DNA from: an uncultured Agathobaculum sp.
Lineage (GTDB): Bacteria > Bacillota > Clostridia > Oscillospirales > Butyricicoccaceae
Reading direction: 5' to 3'
Length of the DNA: 5,483 nucleotides
Assembly (NCBI GenBank): GCA_944376955.1
Contig: CALWEB010000147.1
Span: 1 to 5,483, forward strand
In this document: piece by piece, positions 1-5,483 of the stretch
Numbering within the stretch: the stretch's first letter is position 1
How the letters are laid out: each line of letters opens with the position of its first letter
The notes under the pieces: generated by a model
What the model saw: the letters and a program-made list of their open reading frames with translations, nothing else
Database searches by the model: none
What the model was told of the DNA's origin: nothing
Translations under genes and position numbers: made by a program

Positions 1-425
1 CCTGTGAATGCGTGGAGCACGGCTGCAAAATCCAGCCGGTCATTTGAAGAAAACGCTCCCGTGACGTTTTCCCAGACAGCGAAAGCTGGATACCGGTTAT
101 TTGTTGCATACCTCATTTCCTCTACAATGCGCATGGCCTGATAAAACAGGCCGGATTTACTTCCCGCCAAGCCCTCCCGCGCGCCGATCGTGGACAGGTT
201 TTGGCATGGCGAGCCGAACGTGACAATATCCACGGGCGGTATCCTGCCGCCATCTATCTGCGTGATGTCTCCCAAGTGGAGCATATCCGGGAAGTGCCGC
301 CGGGTAATGGACACCGGCGCTCTGGCAATCTCGCTCGCCCACACAGGGACAATACCACAGCGCGACGCAGCCAGTGGAAAAACGCCAATGCCGTCAAACA
401 GGCTGCCGAGCCTAAGTGCGGGCAC
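1..425 (-). CDS. DNA (cytosine-5-)-methyltransferase, N-terminal part (runs off the left edge)
   Basis: This enzyme transfers a methyl group from S-adenosylmethionine to C5 of cytosine in a specific DNA site. 141 codons are visible and the rest lies left of position 1. Motif I (SAM binding) is at residues 8-16, SLFDGIGVF. Motif IV is GSPCQNLS at 71-78, with the catalytic Cys74 in the Pro-Cys-Gln signature. Motif VI is WENV at 118-121, with the ENV glutamate that protonates the cytosine. The GLAGSKSGLF stretch at 85-94 is typical of phage and conjugative-element members. I chose the GTG start at 425-423 because AAGAGG lies 7 bases upstream and the protein then begins just before motif I. In-frame GTGs at 458 and 470 are alternatives. 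The gene overlaps the 3' end of the zinc-ribbon gene by 14 bases, which suggests translational coupling. No specificity domain or cognate restriction enzyme is in view, so it could be an orphan or part of a restriction-modification system. The family call is firm; the start is less so. Confidence 0.9.
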   Translation of the reverse strand, partial: MPALRLGSLFDGIGVFPLAASRCGIVPVWASEIARAPVSITRRHFPDMLHLGDITQIDGGRIPPVDIVTFGSPCQNLSTIGAREGLAGSKSGLFYQAMRIVEEMRYATNNRYPAFAVWENVTGAFSSNDRLDFAAVLHAFT

Positions 426-567
426 GGACAGACCTCTTGTGGTTTTGCACCCGGACACCGTCCATCGCACTCCACTTCGGCGCTTTGCCCCGGATACGGG
501 AAAGGCAGTCACAGCGCTCGTCCGGGTCTAAATTCGCCCCGCAATAGGGGCAGGTGTGATAGTACAT
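412..567 (-). CDS. Small zinc-ribbon-like protein upstream of the methyltransferase (51 aa)
   Basis: This is a 51-residue protein beginning MYYHTCPYCGANLD. It has a CxxC knuckle at Cys6/Cys9 and a CxC pair at Cys19/Cys21, which together could bind one zinc ion. The rest is basic and rich in Arg and Lys, and ends at a TAG that overlaps the methyltransferase start. A very strong ribosome site, AAAAGGAGGA (574-583), lies 6 bases before the ATG. From memory, similar short Cys-rich proteins occur in Firmicute prophages and conjugative elements; their function is not known to me. The C-terminal half reads in the frame adjacent to the methyltransferase upstream extension. A one-base deletion near 450 would therefore join the two frames into one protein. 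I see this as a normal short overlap, but a frameshifted fusion is possible. No role beyond likely zinc binding can be assigned. Confidence 0.7.
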   Translation of the reverse strand: MYYHTCPYCGANLDPDERCDCLSRIRGKAPKWSAMDGVRVQNHKRSVRART

Positions 568-600
568 AAGCTGTCCTCCTTTTGATGGTTGGTTGAATGC

Positions 601-702
601 CTACATAGATAGCGGCGGCGGCCGGGCATGGTGGGTGGCCATTTCAGGGCATAAAAATAACCGCCCGGGTAGGGCGGTTGGATAGATTGTTCGATTGTAC
701 AT
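601..702 (-). CDS. Leader-peptide-like small ORF (33 aa) containing a terminator hairpin
   Basis: A 33-codon ORF starting MYNRTIYPTALPGR and ending PPPLSM-stop. Its ribosome site AAAGGAG (709-715) is strong and well spaced from the ATG at 702. It has no recognisable domain, and it contains a run of three prolines near the end. Codons 8-16 are written in a GC-rich inverted repeat followed by a T-rich tract on the transcribed strand (see the attenuator entry). It lies 33 bases upstream of the zinc-ribbon gene on the same strand. A good ribosome site, short length and internal terminator suggest a regulatory leader whose translation affects read-through into the methyltransferase genes. It may instead be a small functional protein. 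I know of no named family. Confidence 0.5.
   Translation of the reverse strand: MYNRTIYPTALPGRLFLCPEMATHHARPPPLSM
651..679 (-). terminator. Intrinsic-terminator-like hairpin inside the leader ORF (possible attenuator)
   Basis: The arms AACCGCCC (659-666) and GGGCGGTT (672-679) pair perfectly over 8 bp with a 5-base loop. On the minus strand the hairpin is followed directly by ATTTTTA (652-658), so it is oriented to stop leftward transcription. It sits within the 33-codon ORF and upstream of the zinc-ribbon and methyltransferase genes. A ribosome translating the leader would cover the hairpin and could block its formation. This fits translation-dependent attenuation, though it may simply terminate a short transcript. 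Confidence 0.6.
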
Positions 703-718
703 CGTGTTCTCCTTTACG

Positions 719-758
719 ATTGATTGGTGAACCCATGACTTATACATTTATTGGTGAA
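719..758. repeat. Pair of 13-bp direct repeats upstream of the leader ORF
   Basis: ATTGATTGGTGAA (719-731) and ATTTATTGGTGAA (746-758) match at 12 of 13 positions with start-to-start spacing of 27 bp. A possible minus-strand -10 hexamer, TATAAG (739-744), falls between them, but no good -35 is visible. Tandem copies around a presumed promoter are consistent with a repressor operator. Repeats near an element end could also be recombinase or excisionase arm sites. The repeat itself is plain in the sequence; its role is inferred. Confidence 0.45.
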
Positions 759-869
759 AATGGCTTGTCCTGTTGTTTTTTAACCATAGTTTGTTCTTAC
801 AGCGTCGCAGGCAGGTGCGCCGCGTCATAAAAAAAGTGTAGACGTGATGCGGGTTTTTTCGCTGTTTGT

Positions 870-1139
870 GCTTACGAGATTGCAGCAGAGCAGAAAGCCC
901 GCACCACGTACGACAACCTGCTGCGCCTGATCGACAACCCCGATGTGCGCGAACCGCTCAAATTCCTGCGTGCACGCGAGGTCGTGCATTTCCAGCGTTT
1001 TGGCGACGCACTGCGCGTAGTGCAAGATCATTTGGACAGCAAAAACTACTACGCGTTCAATCCTGCCATTGATCTGCGCAAGTCCGCGCGCAAAACCGCT
1101 GCACCCGCAGCCGAAGATACCGCGATCGCATCGGATTGA
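870..1139 (+). pseudogene. cotJC: Spore coat protein CotJC / manganese catalase family, 3' part only
   Basis: This is the C-terminal part of a ferritin-like di-manganese protein of the CotJC family, a spore-coat component related to manganese catalase. The visible protein runs from about AYEIAAEQKART through FLRAREVVHFQRFGDAL and QDHLDSKNYYAFNP to a 21-residue polar tail. The Glu in AAEQ (888-890) and the His in EVVH (987-989) are 33 residues apart. That equals the spacing of two metal ligands in lactobacillar manganese catalase (Glu148 and His181, from memory). The first half of the four-helix bundle, with the other ligands and the start codon, is missing; I estimate roughly 110-130 residues. 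The frame is open back to a stop at 828-830, but the residues before about 870 do not look like the family. The remaining part has no internal stop or frameshift, which argues against long decay. The 5' half is expected across the element, to the left. GTG 945 is probably not a real start. Confidence 0.85.
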
Positions 1140-1161
1140 TACTGCTATATCGCAAAAGCAG

Positions 1162-1190
1162 AAAAGAGACGCCTATGGGCGTCTCTTTTT
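1162..1190. terminator. Bidirectional intrinsic terminator between convergent genes
   Basis: The arms AAAAGAGACGCC (1162-1173) and GGCGTCTCTTTT (1178-1189) form a perfect 12-bp stem with a TATG loop. T-runs follow on the plus strand, and the A-run gives the same on the minus strand. It lies 22 bases after the cotJC stop and 4 bases past the stop of the convergent ThyX-like gene, so it can serve both. Confidence 0.93.
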
Positions 1191-1194
1191 GCAT

Positions 1195-1923
1195 TCAGTT
1201 GAGGATCTTCAGAAACAGTTCGCGGTTGAACTGCTTGTGGAACTGCTCGATCTGATCTGCGATGCTCTCACAGCACTGCTTGACCTCTGGATTGGCCGTA
1301 CCGTTGGCATTGCGTTCCTTGAACACATGGCCCCACTCGGTCAGGTCGATCTTGAAAATGAAATTGCTCGGGATGCTGAGCATATACAGCCCACGCTTGA
1401 CATCTGGATTCTCTGCCAGATCCTCACGGATATACCCGTTGACTGCCTTGACATACTTGACGCCGTCATGCTCAATCGTCTGCGGCACGGCAAGCCCCAA
1501 CTCCTGCAAAGCAAGATCGGTCGGCAAAATTTTATTCTCATACCAAGCCGACATTTCGTAAGAGAAGGATGCCAGACGTGTGCTCGAGCGGATGATGCGG
1601 TTGTTAAACCGCTTAGCGTGCGCGTCCCAGTCATCCTGCCCGGCGCGGTGCAGCCCTTCGACCGTGATCGACATGTCGATGAAGCGCAGCATAGTGGTGT
1701 GCTTCCAGCCCCATTTGGTCAGCTTATCCATCCAGTCGGCAAACTCGGCAAACGCTTCATCCTGCGTCGCGTCAAAGTCCTTTAACCCGCCGTCCGGACG
1801 CAGCACCGTGCGGCAAACCTCCCGGATGTGCAACTCCTTTTCGCGCGTCCAGGAGCGTTTGCTCATAAACATGGAAACGATTGCATCGTCTATGCCAGAA
1901 ATCTGATTGAGATAGGTTTTCAT
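1195..1923 (-). CDS. Divergent ThyX-like protein (FAD-dependent thymidylate synthase fold), function uncertain
   Basis: A 242-residue soluble protein without signal peptide or membrane segment. I chose the ATG at 1923 because AAAAGGGG (1932-1939) lies 8 bases upstream and a good promoter lies just beyond; extending to 2073 would read through the promoter and the neighbouring terminator. The layout resembles ThyX, which methylates dUMP using FAD and methylene-tetrahydrofolate. WKHTTMLRFIDMSITVEGLH at 73-92, followed by RA, matches the GH-S-EH and F-IEG-SRA region. NNRIIRSSTR at 107-116 sits where ThyX has RHR and the following Ser/Arg. IPSNFIFKIDLTEW at 184-197, then ER and ANPEVKQ, matches the C-terminal LP, N-R, R, AQ-EIR block. 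The RHR signature is not intact (NNR), and the segment between it and the serine is shorter. It may therefore lack thymidylate synthase activity or be specialised. The similarity is from memory of the family pattern, not an alignment. A hypothetical protein of another fold remains possible. Confidence 0.55.
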   Translation of the reverse strand: MKTYLNQISGIDDAIVSMFMSKRSWTREKELHIREVCRTVLRPDGGLKDFDATQDEAFAEFADWMDKLTKWGWKHTTMLRFIDMSITVEGLHRAGQDDWDAHAKRFNNRIIRSSTRLASFSYEMSAWYENKILPTDLALQELGLAVPQTIEHDGVKYVKAVNGYIREDLAENPDVKRGLYMLSIPSNFIFKIDLTEWGHVFKERNANGTANPEVKQCCESIADQIEQFHKQFNRELFLKILN

Positions 1924-1953
1924 CGCGTTTTCCCCTTTTCCGGTATTGCTTTG

Positions 1954-1982
1954 ATTATAACATATTTGTCCCCGCGCCGCAA
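1954..1982 (-). promoter_or_regulatory. Sigma-A-type promoter with extended -10 for the ThyX-like gene
   Basis: On the minus strand there is a consensus -10 TATAAT (1954-1959) preceded by TGT, an extended -10. A partial -35 TTGCGG (1977-1982) is separated from it by exactly 17 bases. The ATG of the ThyX-like gene begins 31 bases downstream, leaving a short leader with the AAAAGGGG ribosome site. A housekeeping-type promoter suggests expression during growth rather than only in sporulation. Confidence 0.8.
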
Positions 1983-2033
1983 CGGGCGGTGCGCTTTCCG
2001 CTTTCCCATCTCCTATGCCGCACAACCCGGAAC

Positions 2034-2068
2034 AAAGCCGCCCCGGCTGTTGCAGCCGGGGCGGCTTT
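2034..2068 (-). terminator. Intrinsic terminator after the secreted stalk-domain gene
   Basis: The arms AAAGCCGCCCCGGCTG (2034-2049) and CAGCCGGGGCGGCTTT (2053-2068) form a perfect 16-bp stem with a TTG loop. It begins 17 bases after the stop of the secreted-protein gene. The minus-strand tail is short (TTTGTT), so the T-run is modest, but the stem is very stable. It separates this gene from the downstream promoter at 1954-1982. Confidence 0.85.
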
Positions 2069-2085
2069 GGCATCCAATCCCATGC

Positions 2086-3189
2086 TTATGTTTGTAACAA
2101 TACCGTGCCGGTACCTCCATCCCAATCAACGCCAAAGCCCAGTGCGTCACCGAGATCACGCAGCTTAAAATAGTTGTTGCCATCGATCCTGAACGCGGTC
2201 AGTGCCAGCGGTTTGCCGTCCAGATACACGGACGCAGTCGTCACCGCGGCTGCTTTACTGCCTGCAGGCAGTGCCTGCAGTTCACCGCCGACCGGTGTAT
2301 AGGGCGCGCCTGTACGCAAGTCGATGCGTCCCTTTTCCCCATCCCATGCGACCGAGAACTGCGCATCCGTGCCATTGAGCAAGGCAGCCAGATCCCGCAG
2401 CTTGAAGTAGTTGCTATCCGCAATCGTATAAGCACCCAGCTGCACTGGTTTCCCGTCGAGCGTGATACGCGCGGCCGACCGCTGTGCCGTTGGCCGCAGC
2501 ACCCCCTGCAGCTTACTCAGGGTCTCGGCTGTTTCCTTCCCGAGCGAATTACTCGTCACACTGGTGTACACATAGCTGCCCTGACGTGTTGTGCAGCCCG
2601 CCCTGTACGCTTGCACACGGTCGTTAACCCACGCCTCGGACACGCTCTTACCGGCACTGCGGTAAGTGATGCTGCCGCTTGCATCCATATATGTTGTATA
2701 AGAAAAAGTCGTCAATTTGCCGTTTTCGATTGTATAATAGGTGTTTTTCTGTCCATCCGGAACCAAAATGTCGCCATCCACTTGCAAGATAGACGAATGG
2801 CTGCCGTCATACAGGATATAGCCCGGCCCGTTGCCCGTGCCAGAACCCGGTGACTTGGGCAATGCCAGCTTTTTCAGCGCACCATCCGACCATGTGTACA
2901 GGTACTGCTCAAATGCGCCGTCGCCTTCCCGGTAGCAGTAAAACAGCTCAGGCACATTGTCGCCGTCCATGTCGATCAGCTGTGCCGCAACCAACCCGAA
3001 ATAATAGCCGTTCGACACACCGACCTCCTGCGACTGCATACAAATGCCCATGCCTGCCGGTTCTTCCAGCAGGTCCAGATAGGCCTGTGCGCCCGCAGGC
3101 GGGAGATACCCCACCTCGCCGGCCGCTGCGGGTACGACCAGCGCCGCGCCCGCCAGCACCGCACAGAAGGTTGCCTTCCATTTTTTCAT
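2086..3189 (-). CDS. Secreted protein with two copper-amine-oxidase-type stalk repeats
   Basis: A 367-residue exported protein. The ATG at 3189 is preferred because AAAGGAGG lies 7 bases upstream and it yields a classic signal peptide: KKWK, then a hydrophobic stretch to residue 20, then AAA before Gly24 as a likely signal peptidase I site. The start at 3210 would put that ribosome site inside the gene. Residues 24-235 form a unique region with a DMDGDNVPEL loop (73-82), which resembles calcium-binding Asp-rich loops, and many Tyr and Gly residues. Two C-terminal repeats follow, at about 242-291 and 321-365. Each has the pattern LDGKP, then NYFKLRDL, then WD-G-G, typical of the copper amine oxidase N-terminal-like domain common in clostridial surface proteins. 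No copper or enzymatic site is visible, and there is no LPXTG or transmembrane anchor, so it is probably secreted or held non-covalently. ppdK upstream is separated by a terminator and there is no clear functional link. Domain call firm; biological role unknown. Confidence 0.85.
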   Translation of the reverse strand: MKKWKATFCAVLAGAALVVPAAAGEVGYLPPAGAQAYLDLLEEPAGMGICMQSQEVGVSNGYYFGLVAAQLIDMDGDNVPELFYCYREGDGAFEQYLYTWSDGALKKLALPKSPGSGTGNGPGYILYDGSHSSILQVDGDILVPDGQKNTYYTIENGKLTTFSYTTYMDASGSITYRSAGKSVSEAWVNDRVQAYRAGCTTRQGSYVYTSVTSNSLGKETAETLSKLQGVLRPTAQRSAARITLDGKPVQLGAYTIADSNYFKLRDLAALLNGTDAQFSVAWDGEKGRIDLRTGAPYTPVGGELQALPAGSKAAAVTTASVYLDGKPLALTAFRIDGNNYFKLRDLGDALGFGVDWDGGTGTVLLQT

Positions 3190-3222
3190 TCTAAGCCCTC
3201 CTTTGATCACGCTTTCCTAGTC

Positions 3223-3228
3223 TTTATA
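3223..3228 (-). promoter_or_regulatory. Possible -10 element for the secreted-protein gene
   Basis: TATAAA lies on the minus strand immediately after the ppdK terminator and 33 bases before the ATG at 3189. A -35 at 17 bases would fall in the terminator stem (CCCTCG), which is a poor match. The gene may use an atypical or alternative-sigma promoter, or depend partly on read-through from ppdK. Weak evidence. Confidence 0.25.
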
Positions 3229-3229
3229 G

Positions 3230-3260
3230 AAAAAAGCCCCTCAAGCGAGGGGCTTTTTTT
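3230..3260 (-). terminator. Intrinsic terminator downstream of ppdK
   Basis: The arms AAAAAAGCCCCTC (3230-3242) and GAGGGGCTTTTTT (3247-3259) pair perfectly over 13 bp with an AAGC loop. On the minus strand the stem ends in TTTTTT. It begins 20 bases past the ppdK stop. The symmetric A and T runs could also stop plus-strand transcription, but no plus-strand gene approaches it. Confidence 0.93.
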
Positions 3261-3280
3261 CTTGTGGTTTGGAAACGTTG

Positions 3281-5483
3281 TTATGCCTTGCCAAGTTCCT
3301 TGACACGCGCCTGCGCCGCTGCAAGGCGGGCAATCGGCACGCGGAAGGGCGAGCAGGAAACATAGTTCAGGCCGACATTGTGGCAGAACTCGACGGACGA
3401 CAGGTCGCCGCCATGCTCGCCGCAGATGCCCAGCTTGATTTCCGGACGGGTGCGGCGGCCTTCCGCTACGGCATAGCGGATCAGCTTGCCAACGCCGTTC
3501 TGATCCAGACGGGCAAACGGGTCGGACTCGAGGATCTTCTTTTCGAAGTAGGTCTCCAGAATACGGCCGACGTCATCACGCGAGAAACCGTAAGTCATCT
3601 GGGTCAGGTCGTTGGTGCCGAAGGAGAAGAACTCGGCTTCCTCGGCAATCTCGTTGGCCGTGACCGCAGCACGCGGGGTCTCGATCATGGTGCCGACCAT
3701 ATACTTCATCTTCAGGCCGGACGCCTCGATCAGCTCATCTGCCTTGGCCTTGATGACCTTCTTGACAAAGCGCAACTCGTTGATCTCGGATACCAGCGGA
3801 ACCATGATTTCCGGTGTGATCTTCAGGCCGTCTTCCTTCCAGACGTTAATTGCCGCGGAAATAATCGCCTCGGTCTGCATCTCCGCAATTTCCGGATACA
3901 GCACGTCCAGACGGCAGCCACGGGTGCCGAGCATCGGGTTAAACTCGTGCAGGTCAGCAACCTTGCTCTTGAGCTTGTCGAACGAAACGCCCATCTCGTC
4001 GGCCAGCTCCTTGATATCCTCATCCTCCTGCGGCAGGAACTCATGCAGCGGGGGATCGAGCAGACGGATGGTGACCGGCAGGCCGCCCATCGCACGGTAA
4101 ATTGCTTCAAAGTCGCCGCGCTGCATCGGCAGGATCTTGGCCAGTGCGGTCTTGCGCTGCTCTACGGTGTCGGAAATGATCATCTCACGCACTGCCTTGA
4201 TGCGCTCGGGATCGAAGAACATATGCTCGGTACGGCACAGGCCGATGCCTTCCGCACCGAACTTGCGTGCCTGCGTTGCATCACGCGGGGTATCGCCGTT
4301 GGTGCGCACCTTGAGCGTGCGGATCTCGTCCGCCCAGCCCATGAAGCGGCCGAAATCACCGGTCAGCTCCGCATCCTGCGTGTCGATCTTGCCGAGGTAA
4401 ACATTACCGGTCGAGCCGTCCAGCGAAATGAAATCGCCTTCCTTGACCACGGTACCATCGGCAAAGGTGAGGGTCTTGTTTTCTTCGGAAACCTTGATGC
4501 CGTTTACGCCGGCGACGCAGCAGGTGCCCATGCCGCGCGCAACAACCGCTGCGTGCGAGGTCATGCCGCCGCGAGCGGTCATGATGCCTTCGGAAACAGC
4601 CATGCCGTCGATATCTTCCGGCGAAGTCTCCTGACGGACGAGGACGACCTTCAGGCCGGTCTTGTGTGCTGCCGCCGCTTCTTCTGCGGTGAAGTACACG
4701 GCGCCGCAAGCTGCGCCGGGGGATGCCGGCAGGCCGGTGGTGATCGGCTTGGCAGCTGCAAGGGCAGCCGGGACAAACGTCGGGTGCAGCAGGGCGTCGA
4801 GCTGCTTGGGCTCAACCTTCATGATCGCCTGCTCCTTGGTGCAGACGCCTTCGTCCACCAGATCAACCGCAACCTTGAGCGCCGCCTGTGCGGTACGCTT
4901 GCCGTTACGGGTCTGGAGCATATAGAGTTTGCCATTTTCGATGGTGAACTCCATATCCTGCATATCGCCGTAGTGCTGCTCGAGGCGGGAGGAAATATCT
5001 ACAAACTGCTGGTACACTTCAGGCATGGTGTCGGCCAGTGCGGAGATCGGCTGCGGGGTACGGATACCGGCCACAACGTCCTCGCCCTGTGCGTTCATCA
5101 AAAATTCGCCGTACAGCTTCTTTTCGCCGGTTGCCGGGTTGCGGGTGAACGCAACGCCCGTACCGGAAGTGTCGCCCATGTTACCGAATACCATGGACTG
5201 TACATTAACGGCGGTGCCCCAAGAGTGCGGGATGTCATTCATGCGGCGGTAGGTGTTCGCGCGCGGGTTGTCCCACGAACGGAATACCGCACGGACCGCT
5301 TCCATCAGCTGCTTCTTGGGGTCCTGCGGGAAGTCCTCACCGAGCGACTTCTTGTAGTGGTCCTTGAACAGCACGATCAGTTCGCTCATGTCGTCCGCGT
5401 CCAGCTCGTTGTCCATCTTGACGCCCTTCTTCTCCTTGACCTGGTCGATGAAGGTCTCGAAGGTGGACTTGGGCAGCTCCATA
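3281..5483 (-). CDS. ppdK: Pyruvate, phosphate dikinase (N-terminus beyond the right edge)
   Basis: This enzyme interconverts ATP, phosphate and pyruvate with AMP, pyrophosphate and phosphoenolpyruvate. It supports pyrophosphate-linked glycolysis or PEP regeneration in anaerobic clostridia. At least 733 residues are visible. The family is about 875 long, so roughly 145 N-terminal residues lie outside the window; the Met at 5482 is internal. The remaining nucleotide-binding part covers about 1-235, with VFRSWDNPRA (66-75) and GEFLMNAQGEDVVAGIRTPQ (125-144). The swivelling phosphohistidine domain holds GGMTSHAAVVAR (305-316) with catalytic His310. The PEP/pyruvate barrel carries Arg417 (LCRTEH), Arg473 (TIRLLDPP), Glu601 (MIETPRA), Asn624 (FGTNDLTQ) and Cys687 (GICGEHGG). 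From memory these correspond to His455, Arg561, Arg617, Glu745, Asn768 and Cys831 of the Clostridium symbiosum enzyme, so all the active-site residues I checked are present. Thr308, two residues before the histidine, is the position phosphorylated by PDRP regulators in other species. A terminator follows closely, so ppdK ends its transcription unit. Confidence 0.98.
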   Translation of the reverse strand, partial: MELPKSTFETFIDQVKEKKGVKMDNELDADDMSELIVLFKDHYKKSLGEDFPQDPKKQLMEAVRAVFRSWDNPRANTYRRMNDIPHSWGTAVNVQSMVFGNMGDTSGTGVAFTRNPATGEKKLYGEFLMNAQGEDVVAGIRTPQPISALADTMPEVYQQFVDISSRLEQHYGDMQDMEFTIENGKLYMLQTRNGKRTAQAALKVAVDLVDEGVCTKEQAIMKVEPKQLDALLHPTFVPAALAAAKPITTGLPASPGAACGAVYFTAEEAAAAHKTGLKVVLVRQETSPEDIDGMAVSEGIMTARGGMTSHAAVVARGMGTCCVAGVNGIKVSEENKTLTFADGTVVKEGDFISLDGSTGNVYLGKIDTQDAELTGDFGRFMGWADEIRTLKVRTNGDTPRDATQARKFGAEGIGLCRTEHMFFDPERIKAVREMIISDTVEQRKTALAKILPMQRGDFEAIYRAMGGLPVTIRLLDPPLHEFLPQEDEDIKELADEMGVSFDKLKSKVADLHEFNPMLGTRGCRLDVLYPEIAEMQTEAIISAAINVWKEDGLKITPEIMVPLVSEINELRFVKKVIKAKADELIEASGLKMKYMVGTMIETPRAAVTANEIAEEAEFFSFGTNDLTQMTYGFSRDDVGRILETYFEKKILESDPFARLDQNGVGKLIRYAVAEGRRTRPEIKLGICGEHGGDLSSVEFCHNVGLNYVSCSPFRVPIARLAAAQARVKELGKA

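Larger units (their letters stand above)
1..870. mobile_element. End of an integrated element (prophage or integrative element) inserted in cotJC
   Basis: The leftward genes here (leader ORF, zinc ribbon, cytosine methyltransferase) are typical cargo of Firmicute prophages and integrative elements. They end next to a cotJC coding sequence that begins abruptly without its 5' part. The boundary is placed at about 866-873, where similarity to CotJC starts at the AYEIAAEQ residues. The stretch 703-870 has no convincing gene beyond the direct repeats and AT-rich segments. No integrase, structural phage gene or matching att copy is in the window, so the element type and exact end are not determined. 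Confidence 0.6.

Noticed and set aside
190..569. Plus-strand open frames opposite the methyltransferase and zinc-ribbon genes
   Set aside because: They are shadows of a minus-strand gene with clear catalytic motifs, and have no family resemblance or ribosome sites.
829..860. A-run and T-run around 829-859 as an intrinsic terminator
   Set aside because: The A and T runs could pair, but the sequence between them forms no stable GC-rich stem, so I do not call a terminator.
945..1139. GTG at 945 as the start of a short stand-alone protein
   Set aside because: Family similarity continues well upstream of 945 without interruption, and no ribosome site precedes it. The segment is better read as part of a truncated cotJC.
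1069..1785. A 238-codon plus-strand open frame antisense to the ThyX-like gene
   Set aside because: It starts inside cotJC in another frame, reads through the bidirectional terminator and lies opposite a gene with promoter, ribosome site and family-like pattern. It has no ribosome site or recognisable domain.
1924..2073. N-terminal extension of the ThyX-like gene to an upstream ATG
   Set aside because: The extension would translate the promoter region and part of the neighbouring terminator stem, and its residues are low-complexity. The ATG at 1923 has a proper ribosome site.
2257..2272. Perfect 16-bp palindrome ACTGCCTGCAGGCAGT with an adjacent partial copy
   Set aside because: It lies within the coding sequence for the LQALPAGSKA linker between the two stalk repeats. 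Alanine, leucine and glutamine codons explain it, and no regulatory context is visible.

Overview
The window most likely comes from a spore-forming Clostridia genome, probably an Oscillospiraceae or Butyricicoccaceae-like gut Firmicute. Four things point that way: strong AGGAGG ribosome sites, moderately high GC, a clostridial-type pyruvate phosphate dikinase, and the 3' part of a spore-coat manganese-catalase gene (cotJC). The lineage is an inference from gene content; no 16S or other marker is present.

Layout. Positions 1 to about 870 look like the end of an integrated element that continues past the left edge. Reading leftward on the minus strand, it holds a pair of direct repeats, a 33-codon leader-like ORF with an intrinsic-terminator hairpin inside it, a 51-aa zinc-ribbon protein, and a C5-cytosine DNA methyltransferase cut by the window edge. 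At about 870 the sequence switches abruptly to the plus-strand coding sequence of CotJC. That sequence has no start and lacks the N-terminal half of the protein, but it is intact to its stop at 1139. A bidirectional terminator (1162-1190) separates it from a convergent minus-strand chromosomal block.

The chromosomal block, read right to left, is ppdK (3281 to beyond 5483), its terminator, a secreted protein with two copper-amine-oxidase-type stalk repeats (2086-3189), its terminator, and a 242-aa protein that resembles a divergent ThyX (1195-1923). The last gene has its own extended -10 promoter. Each gene is followed by a strong hairpin, so these look like separate transcription units rather than an operon.

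The main point of interest is the cotJC junction. An element sits inside a gene normally needed only in the mother cell during sporulation, and the remaining 3' part shows no decay. This matches the known skin-element arrangement in sigK, where excision during sporulation restores the gene. The other half of cotJC and the recombinase would lie to the left, outside the window, so the idea is testable but not proven here.
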